In this document: positions 37,830 through 47,837 of the stretch, one piece after another
Layout of the letters: each line of letters opens with the position of its first letter
Numbering within the stretch: position 1 is the first letter of the stretch
From: Rhizobiaceae bacterium
GTDB taxonomy: Bacteria; Pseudomonadota; Alphaproteobacteria; Rhizobiales; Rhizobiaceae
Length of the DNA stretch: 64,000 nucleotides
NCBI GenBank assembly: GCA_019635775.1
Contig: JAHBYU010000014.1
Coordinates: forward strand, 1-64,000
Direction of reading: 5' to 3'
Made by a program: the position numbers and the translations under genes
Notes under the pieces: generated by a model
What the model saw: the letters and a program-made list of their open reading frames with translations, nothing else
Told to the model about the DNA's origin: nothing
Databases searched by the model: none

Positions 37830-39152
37830 TTAAGCTTTACTCTCAATGTGTCCGTGGAAAGGCGGCGCGGGAACTTCCACGGCACCCAGAAGCCTTGCGA
37901 TTGCTCTTGCGGGTTCCAGGTCGAAGGATGGCAGGTACCTCGCGAAAGGCGCCAGCAGGGGTACGGCTGCAAGCCCTGGACCAAGACGTGGCTGGCCGGC
38001 CGCGGCCTTGCGGAGCAGGCTTTCGGGAGCCAGACTCCCGCCATGTCCAGTGGCAATCCTTGAGCAATCCGGCGTCATTGATGTCAGGCGGTAACGCCCG
38101 TCCCATGTCGCTCCATCCGCGAACCCCTCTGACGCAGGCAAGTCGCGCGCTTCCCGCAAGACGAAGATGCCTGCCTTGCGTCTGTCCGCCAGCGCCCGTG
38201 ACAGAACTGCGCGCATGGATTCTTCCCTTGAAAGCCGGTCGACAAGCGCCGCGGCGCGCTCCTGGTCGGGGAGATGCGTCGTGCCGCCCATGACGGCGAG
38301 CAACAGACGCAAGGCATAGACGACCGCCTGCTTCTCGGACAGGTCGAACATTTCCGCGTCAAGGCGTAACAGGCCGGGTGCAGGCAGCTGCGCAAAGCTG
38401 TCGATGATGCGCGCGGCCTTGGCCGCCACGTCTGCCCGCTGCATGGCCATCCGGCGAGCCTGCTCAAGGGCCGCGACGAAACCTGCGTCGCCAGCGCTGC
38501 CGGACATGGCCGCGCGCTGGCGAGGCCTTTCGAATCGCATGTCGATGTTGGTGGGATCGTCTACCCAGCCCACGCCGCGCAGTTGCAGGAACCCCCGCAA
38601 AGCGGCGCGGGGTGTTTCAAGCAGCGGGCGAGCAAACCAAACCTTGCCCTCGAACAGGGTCGCCGGCGCAATCCCTGCAAGCCCTCTTCCCGAAAGGTCG
38701 CCGCTGCTCCGTTCCTGCCGCATCAGCACGGTTTCGGCCTGGTCGTTTGCCGTGTGCCCGGTCAGCACAAGGTCTGTTCCCTCGTCCTGAGCGGCGCGCG
38801 ACAGCAGCGCATGGCGTGCCTCGCGCGCTGCGGCCGGAATTCCGGTAGCGGGCTTTTCACCTGTCCATGTTTCAATGCGGTGCGCGATTCCGAGCCTCGC
38901 GCAGAGCCTCGCGACATCCTGTGCTTCGCTGTCGGATCCGGCTCGCAAGGCGTGGTCCACCGTCACGGCAACCAGCCGCGCGCCGGGAGCGACAGCGCTG
39001 ATGTGATCTTTTGTCAGGAGCAGCAGGGCGGTTGAATCGCTGCCACCGGAAACGGCGGCGATCACGCTGCGCCGGGAGGCAATGTCGAGACGCGAGAGCT
39101 GCGTTGGAATATCTATGCCTTTAGGCGTGATGCCTGTCGGCCTGGTCAACAC
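37830..39152 (-). CDS. tilS: tRNA(Ile)-lysidine synthase
   Basis: A 440-residue enzyme that converts C34 of the CAU anticodon of tRNA-Ile2 to lysidine so that AUA is read as Ile. The PP-loop SGGSDS is at residues 35-40, followed by LVAVTVDHALRAGSDSEAQ and VLTGHTANDQAETVLMR. Start is GTG 39152, overlapping the cpoB stop by seven bases, so translation is probably coupled. The C-terminal half is variable, as usual for the family. Confidence 0.94.
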   Translation of the reverse strand: MLTRPTGITPKGIDIPTQLSRLDIASRRSVIAAVSGGSDSTALLLLTKDHISAVAPGARLVAVTVDHALRAGSDSEAQDVARLCARLGIAHRIETWTGEKPATGIPAAAREARHALLSRAAQDEGTDLVLTGHTANDQAETVLMRQERSSGDLSGRGLAGIAPATLFEGKVWFARPLLETPRAALRGFLQLRGVGWVDDPTNIDMRFERPRQRAAMSGSAGDAGFVAALEQARRMAMQRADVAAKAARIIDSFAQLPAPGLLRLDAEMFDLSEKQAVVYALRLLLAVMGGTTHLPDQERAAALVDRLSREESMRAVLSRALADRRKAGIFVLREARDLPASEGFADGATWDGRYRLTSMTPDCSRIATGHGGSLAPESLLRKAAAGQPRLGPGLAAVPLLAPFARYLPSFDLEPARAIARLLGAVEVPAPPFHGHIESKA

Positions 39153-40246
39153 GCGGCGAGCGCCTGTTCCTGCTTGATGCGATCCTTGAGCGCTCCGGAG
39201 GCATCAGGATATTTCTTGCCGATTTCGGCGAATGTCGCACAGGCGACGTCACGCTGGTCGAGGCCTACGAGGGAAACGCCGAGCTTGAGCAGCATATCCG
39301 GGGCCTTCTTGGCCGACGGGTAGTTCTTGTTTGCCGCCAGAAAGACTTCCGCCGCCTCGCGATACTTCTTCTGGCCGAGCAGCGCCTCGCCGAGCCAGAA
39401 ATTGGCGTCGGCCGCCTTCTGGTCCTGCGGGAAGCGCTCGATGTGATCCCGGAAGCCCTGTTCCGCGGTCCCGTAGTCCCCGGACAGGATGAATTCGTAT
39501 GAGTTGCGGTAAAGCTCATCCGCATTGTCAGTGGAAGGCAGCGCGGCAACCTGCATATCGGCGGCTTCACCGGAGGCGGCTTCGTCGGGAATTGCCTGCC
39601 GCACAACCGTCTCGCCCCCACCGTTGCCTGCGACCACAGACTCTGTCGTCTGGTCTCCCACCGAGCCGCCGGTCACATTGCCCTGTTCGTCGAAGGTGAT
39701 GGTGCCGAAGGTCTTCGGCGGCTCGCCGGTCCCGCCTGTGCCGGACTGCACGGCCGCGGGATCCCCGGTCCCGTTATCGACGAGGACCTCGGGCTCCATC
39801 GGTACGGATGCTGCATCATCTGCAGGCTCGGCGGGAGCAGGTGCGTTGGCCGTGGCCGACGCGACATTGCTGTCGGTCGGCGCGCCGGCGTCCGTCTTCT
39901 TCTCGAGTTCCTGGAAACGGAACTCGTTGTCTTCCTGCATCTTCCGGAGCTGCTCCTGCAACTGCAGGATCTGAAAGTTCAGCTCCTCGACAGTTCCGGA
40001 AAGCGCGCGCAACTGCTCTTCCATGGCGGTGATGCGGGGATCGCCGGCCTGTACCAGTTGCAAATTGCCGTCGGGCTGATCCTTGCTCCCAAACAGCTTC
40101 GGCAGCGAAATCTTCGGAAGCGAAAGGCCGCCCGCCGCAGCCAGGACCGTTGATGAGCCTGTGCGCTCGTCGGCCCCGGCGAGCGCACCGGATACAAGCA
40201 GGATTGCGAGCGTTCCGCTCAGTAGGGTTCGAAAATACATTGGCAT
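39146..40246 (-). CDS. cpoB: Tol-Pal system protein CpoB (YbgF)
   Basis: A 366-residue periplasmic protein coordinating outer-membrane constriction with PBP1b activity. It has a signal peptide (FRTLLSGTLAILLVSGALAGA), a short coiled coil (about 75-115, ITAMEEQLRALSGTVEELNFQILQLQEQLRKMQEDNEF) for trimerisation, a long low-complexity linker with many Pro/Ala/Glu, and TPR repeats at the C-terminus (NSYEFILSGDYGTAEQGFRDHIERFPQ...). The linker is long compared with E. coli. Start ATG 40246 or 40240. A terminator separates it from pal, so it may have its own promoter. Confidence 0.92.
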   Translation of the reverse strand: MPMYFRTLLSGTLAILLVSGALAGADERTGSSTVLAAAGGLSLPKISLPKLFGSKDQPDGNLQLVQAGDPRITAMEEQLRALSGTVEELNFQILQLQEQLRKMQEDNEFRFQELEKKTDAGAPTDSNVASATANAPAPAEPADDAASVPMEPEVLVDNGTGDPAAVQSGTGGTGEPPKTFGTITFDEQGNVTGGSVGDQTTESVVAGNGGGETVVRQAIPDEAASGEAADMQVAALPSTDNADELYRNSYEFILSGDYGTAEQGFRDHIERFPQDQKAADANFWLGEALLGQKKYREAAEVFLAANKNYPSAKKAPDMLLKLGVSLVGLDQRDVACATFAEIGKKYPDASGALKDRIKQEQALAAC

Positions 40247-40344
40247 CTCTACAAAGGAGGGATCTGCATTGCGCAAACGCGCATCTCGACATTTAATCCA
40301 AGTCGAGACTTCGGCCAAATTTTGATTTTTCCTACCCTAACGCG

Positions 40345-40371
40345 AAAAAGGCGGCCAGATCGGCCGCCTTT
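40345..40371 (-). terminator. Intrinsic terminator after pal
   Basis: On the minus strand a 10-bp stem (AAAGGCGGCC/GGCCGCCTTT, plus-strand arms 40347-40356 and 40362-40371, loop AGATC) is followed by a run of T residues (complement of 40345-40349). It stands between pal and cpoB and would cut the tol-pal transcript from cpoB-tilS-ftsH. Confidence 0.85.
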
Positions 40372-40408
40372 CCCGAATTATGTGGCTTTGCAGCCTCAAT
40401 TCAAGCGA

Positions 40409-40912
40409 TCAGCTTCCCGCGCCGCTCAGTGTCGTCACCGCACGGCGGTTCTGGGACCAGCAGGAGATGTCGTCGCAGACCGCGACGGGGCGCTCCTTGC
40501 CGTAGGAAATCGTCTTCATGCGGCTGGCGTTAACCCCGCGCGCCGCGAGGAAGTCTCGCGTTGCGGCGGCACGGCGAGCACCCAGCGCGATATTGTATTC
40601 GCGCGTTCCGCGTTCGTCGGCGTGTCCCTCGATCACGATTGCGTACTGGCGGTACTGGTTTAGCCACTGTGCCTGACGGGTCAGGATACCCTGCGCGTCG
40701 GCGCGGATCACCGAGCTGTCCGTGTCGAAGAAGATGCGGTCGCCGACATTGACGGTGAAATCCTTGGCCGAGCCGGGCGTTGCGGCCCCGCCGGCAAGGC
40801 CGAGGTCAGCGGCGTTGTTCGGAGTTTTCTTGTTGGCGCAGCCGGCAATGGCAAGCGTCAGGAACAACGCCACGATCAGCGGGTTGCGGGTCATTGCTGC
40901 GATGCCGCGCAT
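40409..40912 (-). CDS. pal: Peptidoglycan-associated lipoprotein Pal
   Basis: A 167-residue outer-membrane lipoprotein. The lipobox AIAGC places the lipidated Cys at position 25; the OmpA-like domain (about 55-165) binds meso-DAP of peptidoglycan, with FDTDSSVIRADAQGIL and IEGHADERGTREYNIALGARRA as signatures. ATG 40912 follows GGAGAGG. It is recruited by TolB to constriction sites. Transcribed after tolB with a spacer of about 210 bases that shows no other feature. Confidence 0.96.
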   Translation of the reverse strand: MRGIAAMTRNPLIVALFLTLAIAGCANKKTPNNAADLGLAGGAATPGSAKDFTVNVGDRIFFDTDSSVIRADAQGILTRQAQWLNQYRQYAIVIEGHADERGTREYNIALGARRAAATRDFLAARGVNASRMKTISYGKERPVAVCDDISCWSQNRRAVTTLSGAGS

Positions 40913-41124
40913 GTCGGCCTCTCCTTCGCATTCGAGTGATTTCGTTGAGCAACCAGTAACCACATCGCGGTTAACCGGCGCTCAAGAAACGTGGTTAAAT
41001 ATTCTGACTGTCGCCCGTCCGCGCCCAGCCATCCCTTGATTTGCCAGTGTCCGTGTCGGCTTGGCGGAAATGCGGCACGAAGGCGGCGCTGCCGTGGCGA
41101 TGCGACCCTTGGTTAAAGTTTTAT

Positions 41125-42441
41125 CTATTCCAGGAGCGGCGACCAGGCAGGATCCGAACCGTAATTCTGTGTCGGAACGGGCTGCTCGTTGCGGCCGGTG
41201 AGGTCGATGGAATAGAGTTTGGGTCCACCGGAACCGGCGGCTTCCCGGAAGAACATGATGTAGCGCCCGTTCGGCGCCCATGTGGGCCCCTCCTGCTGGA
41301 AACCCGTCGAAAGGATGCGTTCACCCGAGCCGTCGATTCGCATCACGCCGATCTGGAATTCGCCGCCAGTCTGTTTCGTGAAGGCGATCAGGTCGCCACG
41401 CGGCGACCATACCGGAGTCGAATAGCTGCCGCCGCCAAAGGAGATGCGGGTCTGGCCGGAGCCGTCCGCGCCCATCACATAGATCTGCGGCTGTCCGCCG
41501 CGGTCGGACGTGAAGACGACACGGCTGCCATCGGGCGAATAGGAGGGCGATGTATCGATCGAATTCGAGTTTGTGAGGCGCGTGGTGGTGCGGCTCCTCA
41601 GGTCCATCGCGAAAATGTTGGAGTTTCCGTCCTCGCGCAGCAGGCTCATGATGACTTTTTGCCCATCAGGCGAGAAGCGCGGTGCAAAGGTCATTCCGGG
41701 AAAGTTGCCGACGAGTTCGCGCTGGCCCGTCTCGATCTGCAGCAGATAGACGCGCGGCTCGCCACCCTCATAGGACATGTAGGTGATTTCCTGGCGCGTA
41801 GGCGAAAAGCGTGGCGTCAGAACGATCGCCTTGCCGTTGGATAAATAGCGGACATTGGCGCCGTCCTGATCCATGATCGCCAGCCGCTTCACGCGCTGGT
41901 TTTTCGGGCCGGACTCGTCGATGTAGACGATGCGCGTATCGAAATAGCCTTTCTCGCCCGTGAGCCGTTCATAGATGGCGTCGGCGATGATGTGGGCGAT
42001 GCGGCGCGCATTGGCCTTGTTGGCGAAGAACTGTTCGCCGAGCAACTGCTCGCCGGCAAACGTGTCCCACAGCCGGAACTCGGCGCGCAGCCGGCCGTCG
42101 GCTTCCTGCGTGACGCGTCCCGTCACAAGCGCCTGCGCGTTGATGACCTTCCAGTCCTCGAAGCGGGGGGCGGCGTCCGGATTGGATATCTTCTCGATGA
42201 ACGCGCCCTTGTCGATCGGCGCGAACAGGCCCGAGCGCTGCAGGTCGGCGGCGATCACGCCGGTGATTTCCGCACCCAGCGCATCGCTGGACAGGAAGTC
42301 GGTGACGGCGATCGGCAATGGCTCGATATTGCCCTTGTTCACGTCGATCTCGACAAGCGCGTGCGCTGGCAGGACGGCAACCGCGTTGACGCCCAGCGTC
42401 AGAGCAGCAGCTGTCAGCATCGCCTGGAAGAATCGTTTCAT
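41125..42441 (-). CDS. tolB: Tol-Pal system beta-propeller protein TolB
   Basis: A 438-residue periplasmic protein with signal peptide ([25 protein letters not shown]), an N-terminal alpha/beta domain and a six-bladed propeller rich in WSPDG/FSPDG-type repeats ([44 protein letters not shown]). It moves Pal between outer membrane and peptidoglycan, driven by TolA. Its start is 50 bases downstream of the tolA stop. Confidence 0.96.
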   Translation of the reverse strand: MKRFFQAMLTAAALTLGVNAVAVLPAHALVEIDVNKGNIEPLPIAVTDFLSSDALGAEITGVIAADLQRSGLFAPIDKGAFIEKISNPDAAPRFEDWKVINAQALVTGRVTQEADGRLRAEFRLWDTFAGEQLLGEQFFANKANARRIAHIIADAIYERLTGEKGYFDTRIVYIDESGPKNQRVKRLAIMDQDGANVRYLSNGKAIVLTPRFSPTRQEITYMSYEGGEPRVYLLQIETGQRELVGNFPGMTFAPRFSPDGQKVIMSLLREDGNSNIFAMDLRSRTTTRLTNSNSIDTSPSYSPDGSRVVFTSDRGGQPQIYVMGADGSGQTRISFGGGSYSTPVWSPRGDLIAFTKQTGGEFQIGVMRIDGSGERILSTGFQQEGPTWAPNGRYIMFFREAAGSGGPKLYSIDLTGRNEQPVPTQNYGSDPAWSPLLE

Positions 42442-42491
42442 GCGGCAGAACCTCTTTTGGCTAAAGTCCCTGGAACGCGAACTGGTCGGTC

Positions 42492-43553
42492 CTAGAACAT
42501 TTCGCTTGGATCGAAATTGACGATGACGTCAGCCCATGCGTCGTATTTTTCCGCGGGCAAATTGTATGGCGCGCAGCGTGCGACCGCGCGACGGGCGGCT
42601 TCCGCAGCCGCTCGCTCGACGCCGCTGCTGCCGCCACCGCGTATGACCTCAGGGCTGCCTTCCAGCGCGCCCGACCGGTTCAGCTTGAACTGAACGGAGA
42701 CGCGAAGATTCTCGGCATCGGCTGCGCCTGCGGGAATGTTCCAGCACCGCTGAACCTGCCCGCGCAGGGCATCCATCTCGCTTTGCGACAGCTTCTGTCC
42801 GCCGGTGGTGCGATCACCGCCGAGAGAGGCCGTCTGGGTCGACCGCTTGGCCCCGCCTCCAGAGGCCTTTTCCTTGTTCAGAAGGGCGGCGACCTCATCG
42901 GCGTCGAACTCCTTCTCTTCGCTCTTCGGCTTCGCCGCGGCTTCCTTTGCCGGCTTCTGGGTGTCCTTCTTCTCCGGAGCCTTGGCCGTCTGCGCCTGTG
43001 GCGGCTTCGGCTTTGCCTGCGGCGCGGGCGCTTCTGTCGGCAACTGGACCGCGTCGGCATTGGTCTCGGCCGCGGCGATCGTCTCCTTGACCGGATCAGG
43101 CATGACCTCCTGCTTCGGCTGGGGGTCGGGCGTCGTCTCGGTCGCCGGCACGGAAGCCGTCTTTGGTTCAGGCTCGACGACAGGATCCGGCTTCGGCGGG
43201 TCGATCGGCTTGGGCTCGGGCTGCGGTGCCGATTCCGGCATAGCTGCAGCCTCGACCTCCTTCTGGGTGACCTCGGGTGTCGCCTTCTTGTCGGTGTCGA
43301 CCTTGTTCTCGCCGATCTTCTCGGCGTCCGGTATCGTCTCGGTCTTCTCGGTCGGCTTGGGAGAAGCCTTGTCCGCCATGGGCGCTTTCTTGTCGCCCTG
43401 CTGGATCTGCGTCAGTTGCTCTATGGGTATGATATCGACCGGCAACGACTCGACATCCATCACCTCGAACGGCTTCGGAGCCGACAGCGAGATCAGCCCG
43501 AAGCCGAGAACGGCCGCATGCAAGACAACGGATGTCGTAAGGCCAGTCTTCAT
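42492..43553 (-). CDS. tolA: Cell envelope integrity protein TolA
   Basis: A 353-residue inner-membrane protein that couples TolQR proton motive energy to TolB-Pal. A single N-terminal helix ([18 protein letters not shown]) carries the SHLS-like face that contacts TolQR; residues about 60-245 are a Pro/Lys/Glu-rich rod spanning the periplasm; the C-terminal domain ([26 protein letters not shown]...) is TonB/TolA-like. Low sequence conservation outside the ends is usual. It is placed between tolR and tolB, which supports the call. Confidence 0.92.
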   Translation of the reverse strand: MKTGLTTSVVLHAAVLGFGLISLSAPKPFEVMDVESLPVDIIPIEQLTQIQQGDKKAPMADKASPKPTEKTETIPDAEKIGENKVDTDKKATPEVTQKEVEAAAMPESAPQPEPKPIDPPKPDPVVEPEPKTASVPATETTPDPQPKQEVMPDPVKETIAAAETNADAVQLPTEAPAPQAKPKPPQAQTAKAPEKKDTQKPAKEAAAKPKSEEKEFDADEVAALLNKEKASGGGAKRSTQTASLGGDRTTGGQKLSQSEMDALRGQVQRCWNIPAGAADAENLRVSVQFKLNRSGALEGSPEVIRGGGSSGVERAAAEAARRAVARCAPYNLPAEKYDAWADVIVNFDPSEMF

Positions 43554-43608
43554 GCGCGGACCACGATCCCTCCTGAAGCCTGCCTTGCTGGAAGCGCGCC
43601 TCTCATGC

Positions 43609-44064
43609 TCAGCCGTTGTCCTGTTCCTGAAGCGTCACCAGACCGATCTTCGTGTAGCCGGCGGCCTGGATGCGGGCCATGACCTGCATCACGATGCCGT
43701 AATTGGTCGTCTTGTCGCCCCGCACATAGATCCGCTCCTCGTAGCCGGTGGTCGCGATTGCCGCGAGCTTTGGCACCACCTCGTCGAGCGCGATCTCGGT
43801 CTCCTGCAGGTAGATCTGGCCGTTCTCGTTCACGGAGATGGTGATCGGCTGCGTCTCAGGATTCATGGCGTTGGCCTGCGTTTCGGGCAGGTCGATCGGC
43901 ACGCCGACCGTCAGAAGCGGCGCCGCGACCATGAAGATGATCAGAAGCACCAGCATGACATCGACGAAGGGCGTCACGTTGATTTCGGAGATCAGGCCGT
44001 GCTTGCGGCCGCGCCTGCGATTTCCGCGTCCGCCGCCGCCCGAACTTCCTACTGCCATTCCCAT
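43609..44064 (-). CDS. tolR: Tol-Pal proton channel component TolR
   Basis: A 151-residue ExbD/TolR-family protein with a basic cytoplasmic start (Gly/Arg-rich, GRGNRRRGRKHGLISEINVTPFVDVMLVLLIIFMVAAP). The Asp in PFVDVMLVLLI is the proton-carrying residue of the channel formed with TolQ. The periplasmic part includes GVPIDLPETQANAM. It lies ten bases after tolQ. Confidence 0.95.
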   Translation of the reverse strand: MGMAVGSSGGGGRGNRRRGRKHGLISEINVTPFVDVMLVLLIIFMVAAPLLTVGVPIDLPETQANAMNPETQPITISVNENGQIYLQETEIALDEVVPKLAAIATTGYEERIYVRGDKTTNYGIVMQVMARIQAAGYTKIGLVTLQEQDNG

Positions 44065-44074
44065 CTATCAGCCC

Positions 44075-44785
44075 TCACGCCTTCTGCGAGACTTTTTCAT
44101 CGATTTGCCGCGAGAGTATGGCGGAGAACTCGTCCGCGAAGCCCTCCATACGCAGCCCGATCTTGGAGGCGTCGGAGGAAAGCTTGTTGTATGCGATGAC
44201 GGCGGGGATGGCGGCCAGCAGGCCAATGGCGGTTGCCAGCAGCGCTTCGGCGATGCCGGGCGCGACGACCGCCAGGTTGGTCGACTTCGATCCCGCGATC
44301 GCCTGGAACGACGTCATGATGCCCACCACGGTGCCGAACAGGCCGATGAAGGGCGCGGCCGAGCCGATCGTCGCGAGGAACCCCAGCCTTCCTTCAAGCC
44401 GTTCCATCTCGCGCGTCAGCGCCAGATCCATCGCCTTGTCGATGCGGGTCTGGAGCCCGAGCGGCGATTTTGCGCCCTTCTCAAAGCTCTTCTTCCATTC
44501 GCGCATTGCGGCGACGAAGATCGCGCCCATGCCGGTCGTCTTGCGGTCTGCGAGCGTCCGGTAAAGCTCCTCGAGGGACTGACCCGACCAGAATATCTGC
44601 TCGAAGCGGTTAAGCGCGCTGCGCATTCTGGCGTAGGCGATGACCTTGTCGATTACGATTGCCCAGGTCCAGACTGATGCCGCGAGCAGGCCTATCATCA
44701 CGAGTTTGACGACCCATCCGGCCTGGGCAAAGAGGTGCCACAAGGACAGTTGAGCGCCGGGCTCGGCGAGGGGAAGAGTTTCCAT
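44075..44785 (-). CDS. tolQ: Tol-Pal proton channel component TolQ
   Basis: A 236-residue ExbB/TolQ-family inner-membrane protein with three helices (about 22-45, 135-160 and 170-195), the latter two carrying [13 protein letters not shown] and [26 protein letters not shown], which surround TolR in the channel. It is the first gene of tolQRAB; the 231-base spacer up to ybgC contains the likely promoter, but no clear motif stands out. Confidence 0.95.
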   Translation of the reverse strand: METLPLAEPGAQLSLWHLFAQAGWVVKLVMIGLLAASVWTWAIVIDKVIAYARMRSALNRFEQIFWSGQSLEELYRTLADRKTTGMGAIFVAAMREWKKSFEKGAKSPLGLQTRIDKAMDLALTREMERLEGRLGFLATIGSAAPFIGLFGTVVGIMTSFQAIAGSKSTNLAVVAPGIAEALLATAIGLLAAIPAVIAYNKLSSDASKIGLRMEGFADEFSAILSRQIDEKVSQKA

Positions 44786-45016
44786 AGTAAGAGGTCCTTA
44801 AAGAGTCCGGGCGTGGCTCGCGGCTGGCCCCTGGCGCATATATCCCGTCGATCCGTTTGCGCGATGCTTCCGGATGTGCCCCAAAATGCGCCAATGCCGG
44901 CCTTTTCAGGGCAAATCTTGGTAAAAGGAAGGCGCTTGGATTCCGTCCAATTCTAACCGCTTCCTTCATGAAGGGTTATGGTTAAGGAACGGTTAGGACA
45001 AGGGCACCGGCCTGCG

Positions 45017-45487
45017 TCAGGAGGCCTCAGTCCGTGCGGGCATGAAAGCCGCGATCCATTCGGCAGGAAAGCGTTTCGGCCTGCCGTTCGCATCGATGAT
45101 CGCGGCCTCGACCTTCGCGCGTATAAGCGTCTCTCCACCCCGGCTGATCTGCTGCGCCATGAAGATGCGCGCACCTGATATCCGTTCGGTGCGCGTTTCC
45201 ACGACGAGCACGTCGTCCATGCGTGCCGGCCGGACGAAATCGATCTCGATGCGTCGCACGATCCAGACGATATGTCCGCCCCGCATGCCTTCAAGCAGTT
45301 CGGTATGGCGCACCCCGGCGAGACGGAGGTAGTCGGAACGCCCGCGTTCGAGGAATTCCAGGTAGCGTGCATGGTACACGACGCCGGAGAAATCCGTGTC
45401 TGCGTAGTAGACACGCGCCAGAAGGCGATGCCCTTCCGCGGTCAGCTCGCCCGAAAGGCCGCTTGCCAGCGCTTCCTCTTCGGTCAC
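45017..45487 (-). CDS. ybgC: YbgC-family hotdog thioesterase of the Tol-Pal cluster
   Basis: A 156-residue acyl-CoA thioesterase of the 4-hydroxybenzoyl-CoA thioesterase type. The catalytic Asp sits in ARVYYADTDFSGVVYHARYLEFLERGRSDYLR. GTG 45487 is one base after the ruvB stop, so it belongs to the ruv transcript as much as to tol. YbgC associates with phospholipid synthesis enzymes in E. coli. The upstream extension of the frame into ruvB is a shadow. Confidence 0.9.
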   Translation of the reverse strand: MTEEEALASGLSGELTAEGHRLLARVYYADTDFSGVVYHARYLEFLERGRSDYLRLAGVRHTELLEGMRGGHIVWIVRRIEIDFVRPARMDDVLVVETRTERISGARIFMAQQISRGGETLIRAKVEAAIIDANGRPKRFPAEWIAAFMPARTEAS

Positions 45488-45488
45488 C

Positions 45489-46529
45489 TCAGTCGCCTTC
45501 CTGGAACAGGTTGATCTGCTGCTGGGCCAGGTCGTTCGGCACATCGAGGCCGAGATGTTTCCACGCCCTCGCCGTCATCACCCTGCCGCGCGGCGTCCGC
45601 TGGATGAAGCCCTGCTGGATAAGGTAAGGTTCAATGATATCCTCGATGGCGTCGCGCGGTTCCGACAATCCGGCCGCGATTGTCTCGATGCCGACAGGCC
45701 CGCCACCGAAATTATGTGCAATCATCGACAGATAGCGTCGGTCGAGCTGGTCGAGGCCGAGCGCATCGACCTCCAGCCTGAGCAGCGCCTCGTCCGCAAC
45801 TTTCCTTGTGACGCTGTCGACGCCTGCGACGGACGCGAAGTCGCGCACGCGTCTAAGCAGGCGGCCTGCGATACGCGGCGTTCCGCGCGATCGCATCGCG
45901 ATCTCGGTTGCCCCGTCTTCGCCAAGGGGCAGGCCGAGGATGCGCGCCCCACGCCTGACGATCTGTTCCAGTTCCTCGACGGAATAGAAGTTGAGGCGCA
46001 CCGGAATGCCGAAACGGTCGCGCAGCGGATTGGTAAGAAGGCCAAGCCGCGTGGTTGCCGCGACAAGCGTGAACTTCGCAAGGTCGATCTTGACCGAGCG
46101 CGCCGCCGGACCCTCGCCGATGATCAGGTCGAGCTGGTAGTCCTCCATCGCCGGGTAGAGGATTTCCTCGACAGCCGGGTTGAGGCGGTGGATCTCGTCG
46201 ATGAACAGGACATCGCGGTCCTCGAGGTTGGTCAGCAGCGCGGCAAGATCACCCGCCTTGGCGATCACCGGGCCGGAGGTCGAACGGAAATTGACGCCCA
46301 GTTCGCGCGCCATGATCTGCGCAAGCGTCGTCTTGCCCAAACCCGGAGGACCGACGAACAGAACATGGTCGAGCGCCTCGCCGCGATTCTTCGCCGCCTC
46401 GATGAAGATCTTCAGATTGGCGCGCGCCGCGGCCTGTCCGACGAAATCGTCCAGCGACTGGGGCCGGAGCGTCTGGTCCGCGTCCTCGCCGCGCGGCTCG
46501 GCGGAGATCAATCTGGAAGGCTCGTTCAC
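45489..46529 (-). CDS. ruvB: Holliday junction branch migration helicase RuvB
   Basis: A 346-residue AAA+ motor that drives branch migration with RuvA. Walker A GPPGLGKT is at 60-67 and Walker B DEIH at 111-114; sensor region [23 protein letters not shown] and the DNA-binding winged helix [14 protein letters not shown] follow. Start is GTG 46529 with GAGGAGG five bases before it, matching the family beginning MNEPSRLIS; the longer frame is unlikely. Confidence 0.97.
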   Translation of the reverse strand: MNEPSRLISAEPRGEDADQTLRPQSLDDFVGQAAARANLKIFIEAAKNRGEALDHVLFVGPPGLGKTTLAQIMARELGVNFRSTSGPVIAKAGDLAALLTNLEDRDVLFIDEIHRLNPAVEEILYPAMEDYQLDLIIGEGPAARSVKIDLAKFTLVAATTRLGLLTNPLRDRFGIPVRLNFYSVEELEQIVRRGARILGLPLGEDGATEIAMRSRGTPRIAGRLLRRVRDFASVAGVDSVTRKVADEALLRLEVDALGLDQLDRRYLSMIAHNFGGGPVGIETIAAGLSEPRDAIEDIIEPYLIQQGFIQRTPRGRVMTARAWKHLGLDVPNDLAQQQINLFQEGD

Positions 46530-46572
46530 GCCGCCCTCCTCGCATAGGCCATGCCCGGAGACAAGCACATGC

Positions 46573-47193
46573 TCACCGCGCCAGTTCCTTCAGCCCCAGC
46601 CTGATCAGTTTTGAGGAATCCGCGCCCTCGCCGGCGTTTTTCATTGCGGCTGCCACGGCATTGGCGGCGATGTCGCGCGAATAGCCGAGATTGACGAGCG
46701 CCGAGACGGCATCGGCGATAGGAGCGGGAGCCACACCCTCCCCGAGTTCCTGCTTCAGTCCGATGGTCCCGGACGCCGCCCCCGCGAAGGCCGGAGCCTT
46801 GTTCTTCAGTTCGGTCACGATCCGCTCGGCGACCTTCTTGCCGACCCCCGGCGCGCGGCTGACGGTGGCGATGTCGCGCAGCGCGATTGCGTTTGCGAGG
46901 TCGGCCGGTGCAAGCGTCGACAGCACGGCAAGCGCAACCTTGGCGCCGACCCCCTGTACGTTGTTCATCAGCAGGCGGAACCATTCGCGTTCCAGTGCCG
47001 ATTCGAAGCCGTAGAGCCGGATCATGTCCTCGCGCACATAGGTCTCTATGAACAGGATAACAGCTTCGCCGGGATTCGGCAGATGCGCCAGTGTCCGGGA
47101 CGAGCAGTATGCGACGTAGCCCACGCCATGCACGTCGATGGTGCAGTGGTCCTCGTCGATCTCGTCCAGCGTACCCCTGAGCTTGCCGATCAT
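46573..47193 (-). CDS. ruvA: Holliday junction DNA-binding protein RuvA
   Basis: A 206-residue protein that forms tetramers on four-way junctions and loads RuvB. The N-terminal OB domain begins [26 protein letters not shown]; two helix-hairpin-helix motifs are seen at [20 protein letters not shown] and [22 protein letters not shown]; the flexible C-terminal domain III contacts RuvB. It lies between ruvC and ruvB, 24 bases after ruvC. Confidence 0.97.
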   Translation of the reverse strand: MIGKLRGTLDEIDEDHCTIDVHGVGYVAYCSSRTLAHLPNPGEAVILFIETYVREDMIRLYGFESALEREWFRLLMNNVQGVGAKVALAVLSTLAPADLANAIALRDIATVSRAPGVGKKVAERIVTELKNKAPAFAGAASGTIGLKQELGEGVAPAPIADAVSALVNLGYSRDIAANAVAAAMKNAGEGADSSKLIRLGLKELAR

Positions 47194-47217
47194 GCCCCCG
47201 CCTTCAACTCTGGTCCT

Positions 47218-47730
47218 TTAAGCGACGGCCCTTGCCAGCCGCGCTGCCGGGCTTTGCATGTGATGAACGTGGCAGATCGCGATCGCCAGCGCGTCTGCCG
47301 CGTGCTCGCTGTCGAAGGAAGCCTTCGGCATCAGCACCTTCACCATCATGTGTATCTGCTGCTTTTCGCCGTGGCCGACGCCGATCACGGCCTTCTTGAC
47401 CGCGTTCGGCGCGTATTCCGCTACGTCGAGACCAGCCAGCGCGGGCACCAGCATGGCGATGCCGCGGGCCTGTCCAAGCTTGAGCGTCGCCACAGCGTCC
47501 TTGTTGACGAATGTCTGTTCGACGGCGGCCTCGTGCGGCGTCTGCCGAGCGACAACATCGACCAACCCGTCGTGAAGCTGCCGCAGCCTGACGGCAAGCG
47601 GTGCCTTGTCCTCGGACCTGACCGTGCCGGCGGCAACGAATCGCAGAGAATTGCCGCACGCCTCCACGACGCCCCAGCCGGTGCGTCTCAGTCCCGGATC
47701 AATCCCCATGATGCGAATCGCGTCAGCCAT
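47218..47730 (-). CDS. ruvC: Holliday junction resolvase RuvC
   Basis: A 170-residue RNase-H-like endonuclease that cuts Holliday junctions symmetrically. The first catalytic Asp is in [16 protein letters not shown] (Asp11), a Glu in [11 protein letters not shown], and the C-terminal acidic/His site in [20 protein letters not shown] 47730 is preferred over an upstream in-frame ATG adding eight residues. A near-match LexA box lies 45 bases upstream. Confidence 0.97.
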   Translation of the reverse strand: MADAIRIMGIDPGLRRTGWGVVEACGNSLRFVAAGTVRSEDKAPLAVRLRQLHDGLVDVVARQTPHEAAVEQTFVNKDAVATLKLGQARGIAMLVPALAGLDVAEYAPNAVKKAVIGVGHGEKQQIHMMVKVLMPKASFDSEHAADALAIAICHVHHMQSPAARLARAVA

Positions 47731-47774
47731 TGCGGAACTCTTACCTCTCCGCAACGGCGATGCCAGACAAATGT

Positions 47775-47789
47775 GAACAAAGCAGAAAC
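47775..47789 (-). promoter_or_regulatory. Candidate LexA box upstream of ruvCAB
   Basis: GAACAAAGCAGAAAC on the plus strand matches GAAC-N7-GAAC except for one base in the second half (AAAC). It lies 45 bases upstream of the ruvC ATG, in the short spacer after the RcdA-like gene. ruvCAB is part of the SOS response in several bacteria, so a functional site is plausible, but a single-mismatch site can occur by chance. Confidence 0.4.
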
Positions 47790-47837
47790 AGAGAGGCTCT
47801 ATCGCTGCCTTTTCAGGGGATATCGCCTTGGAGGGCG

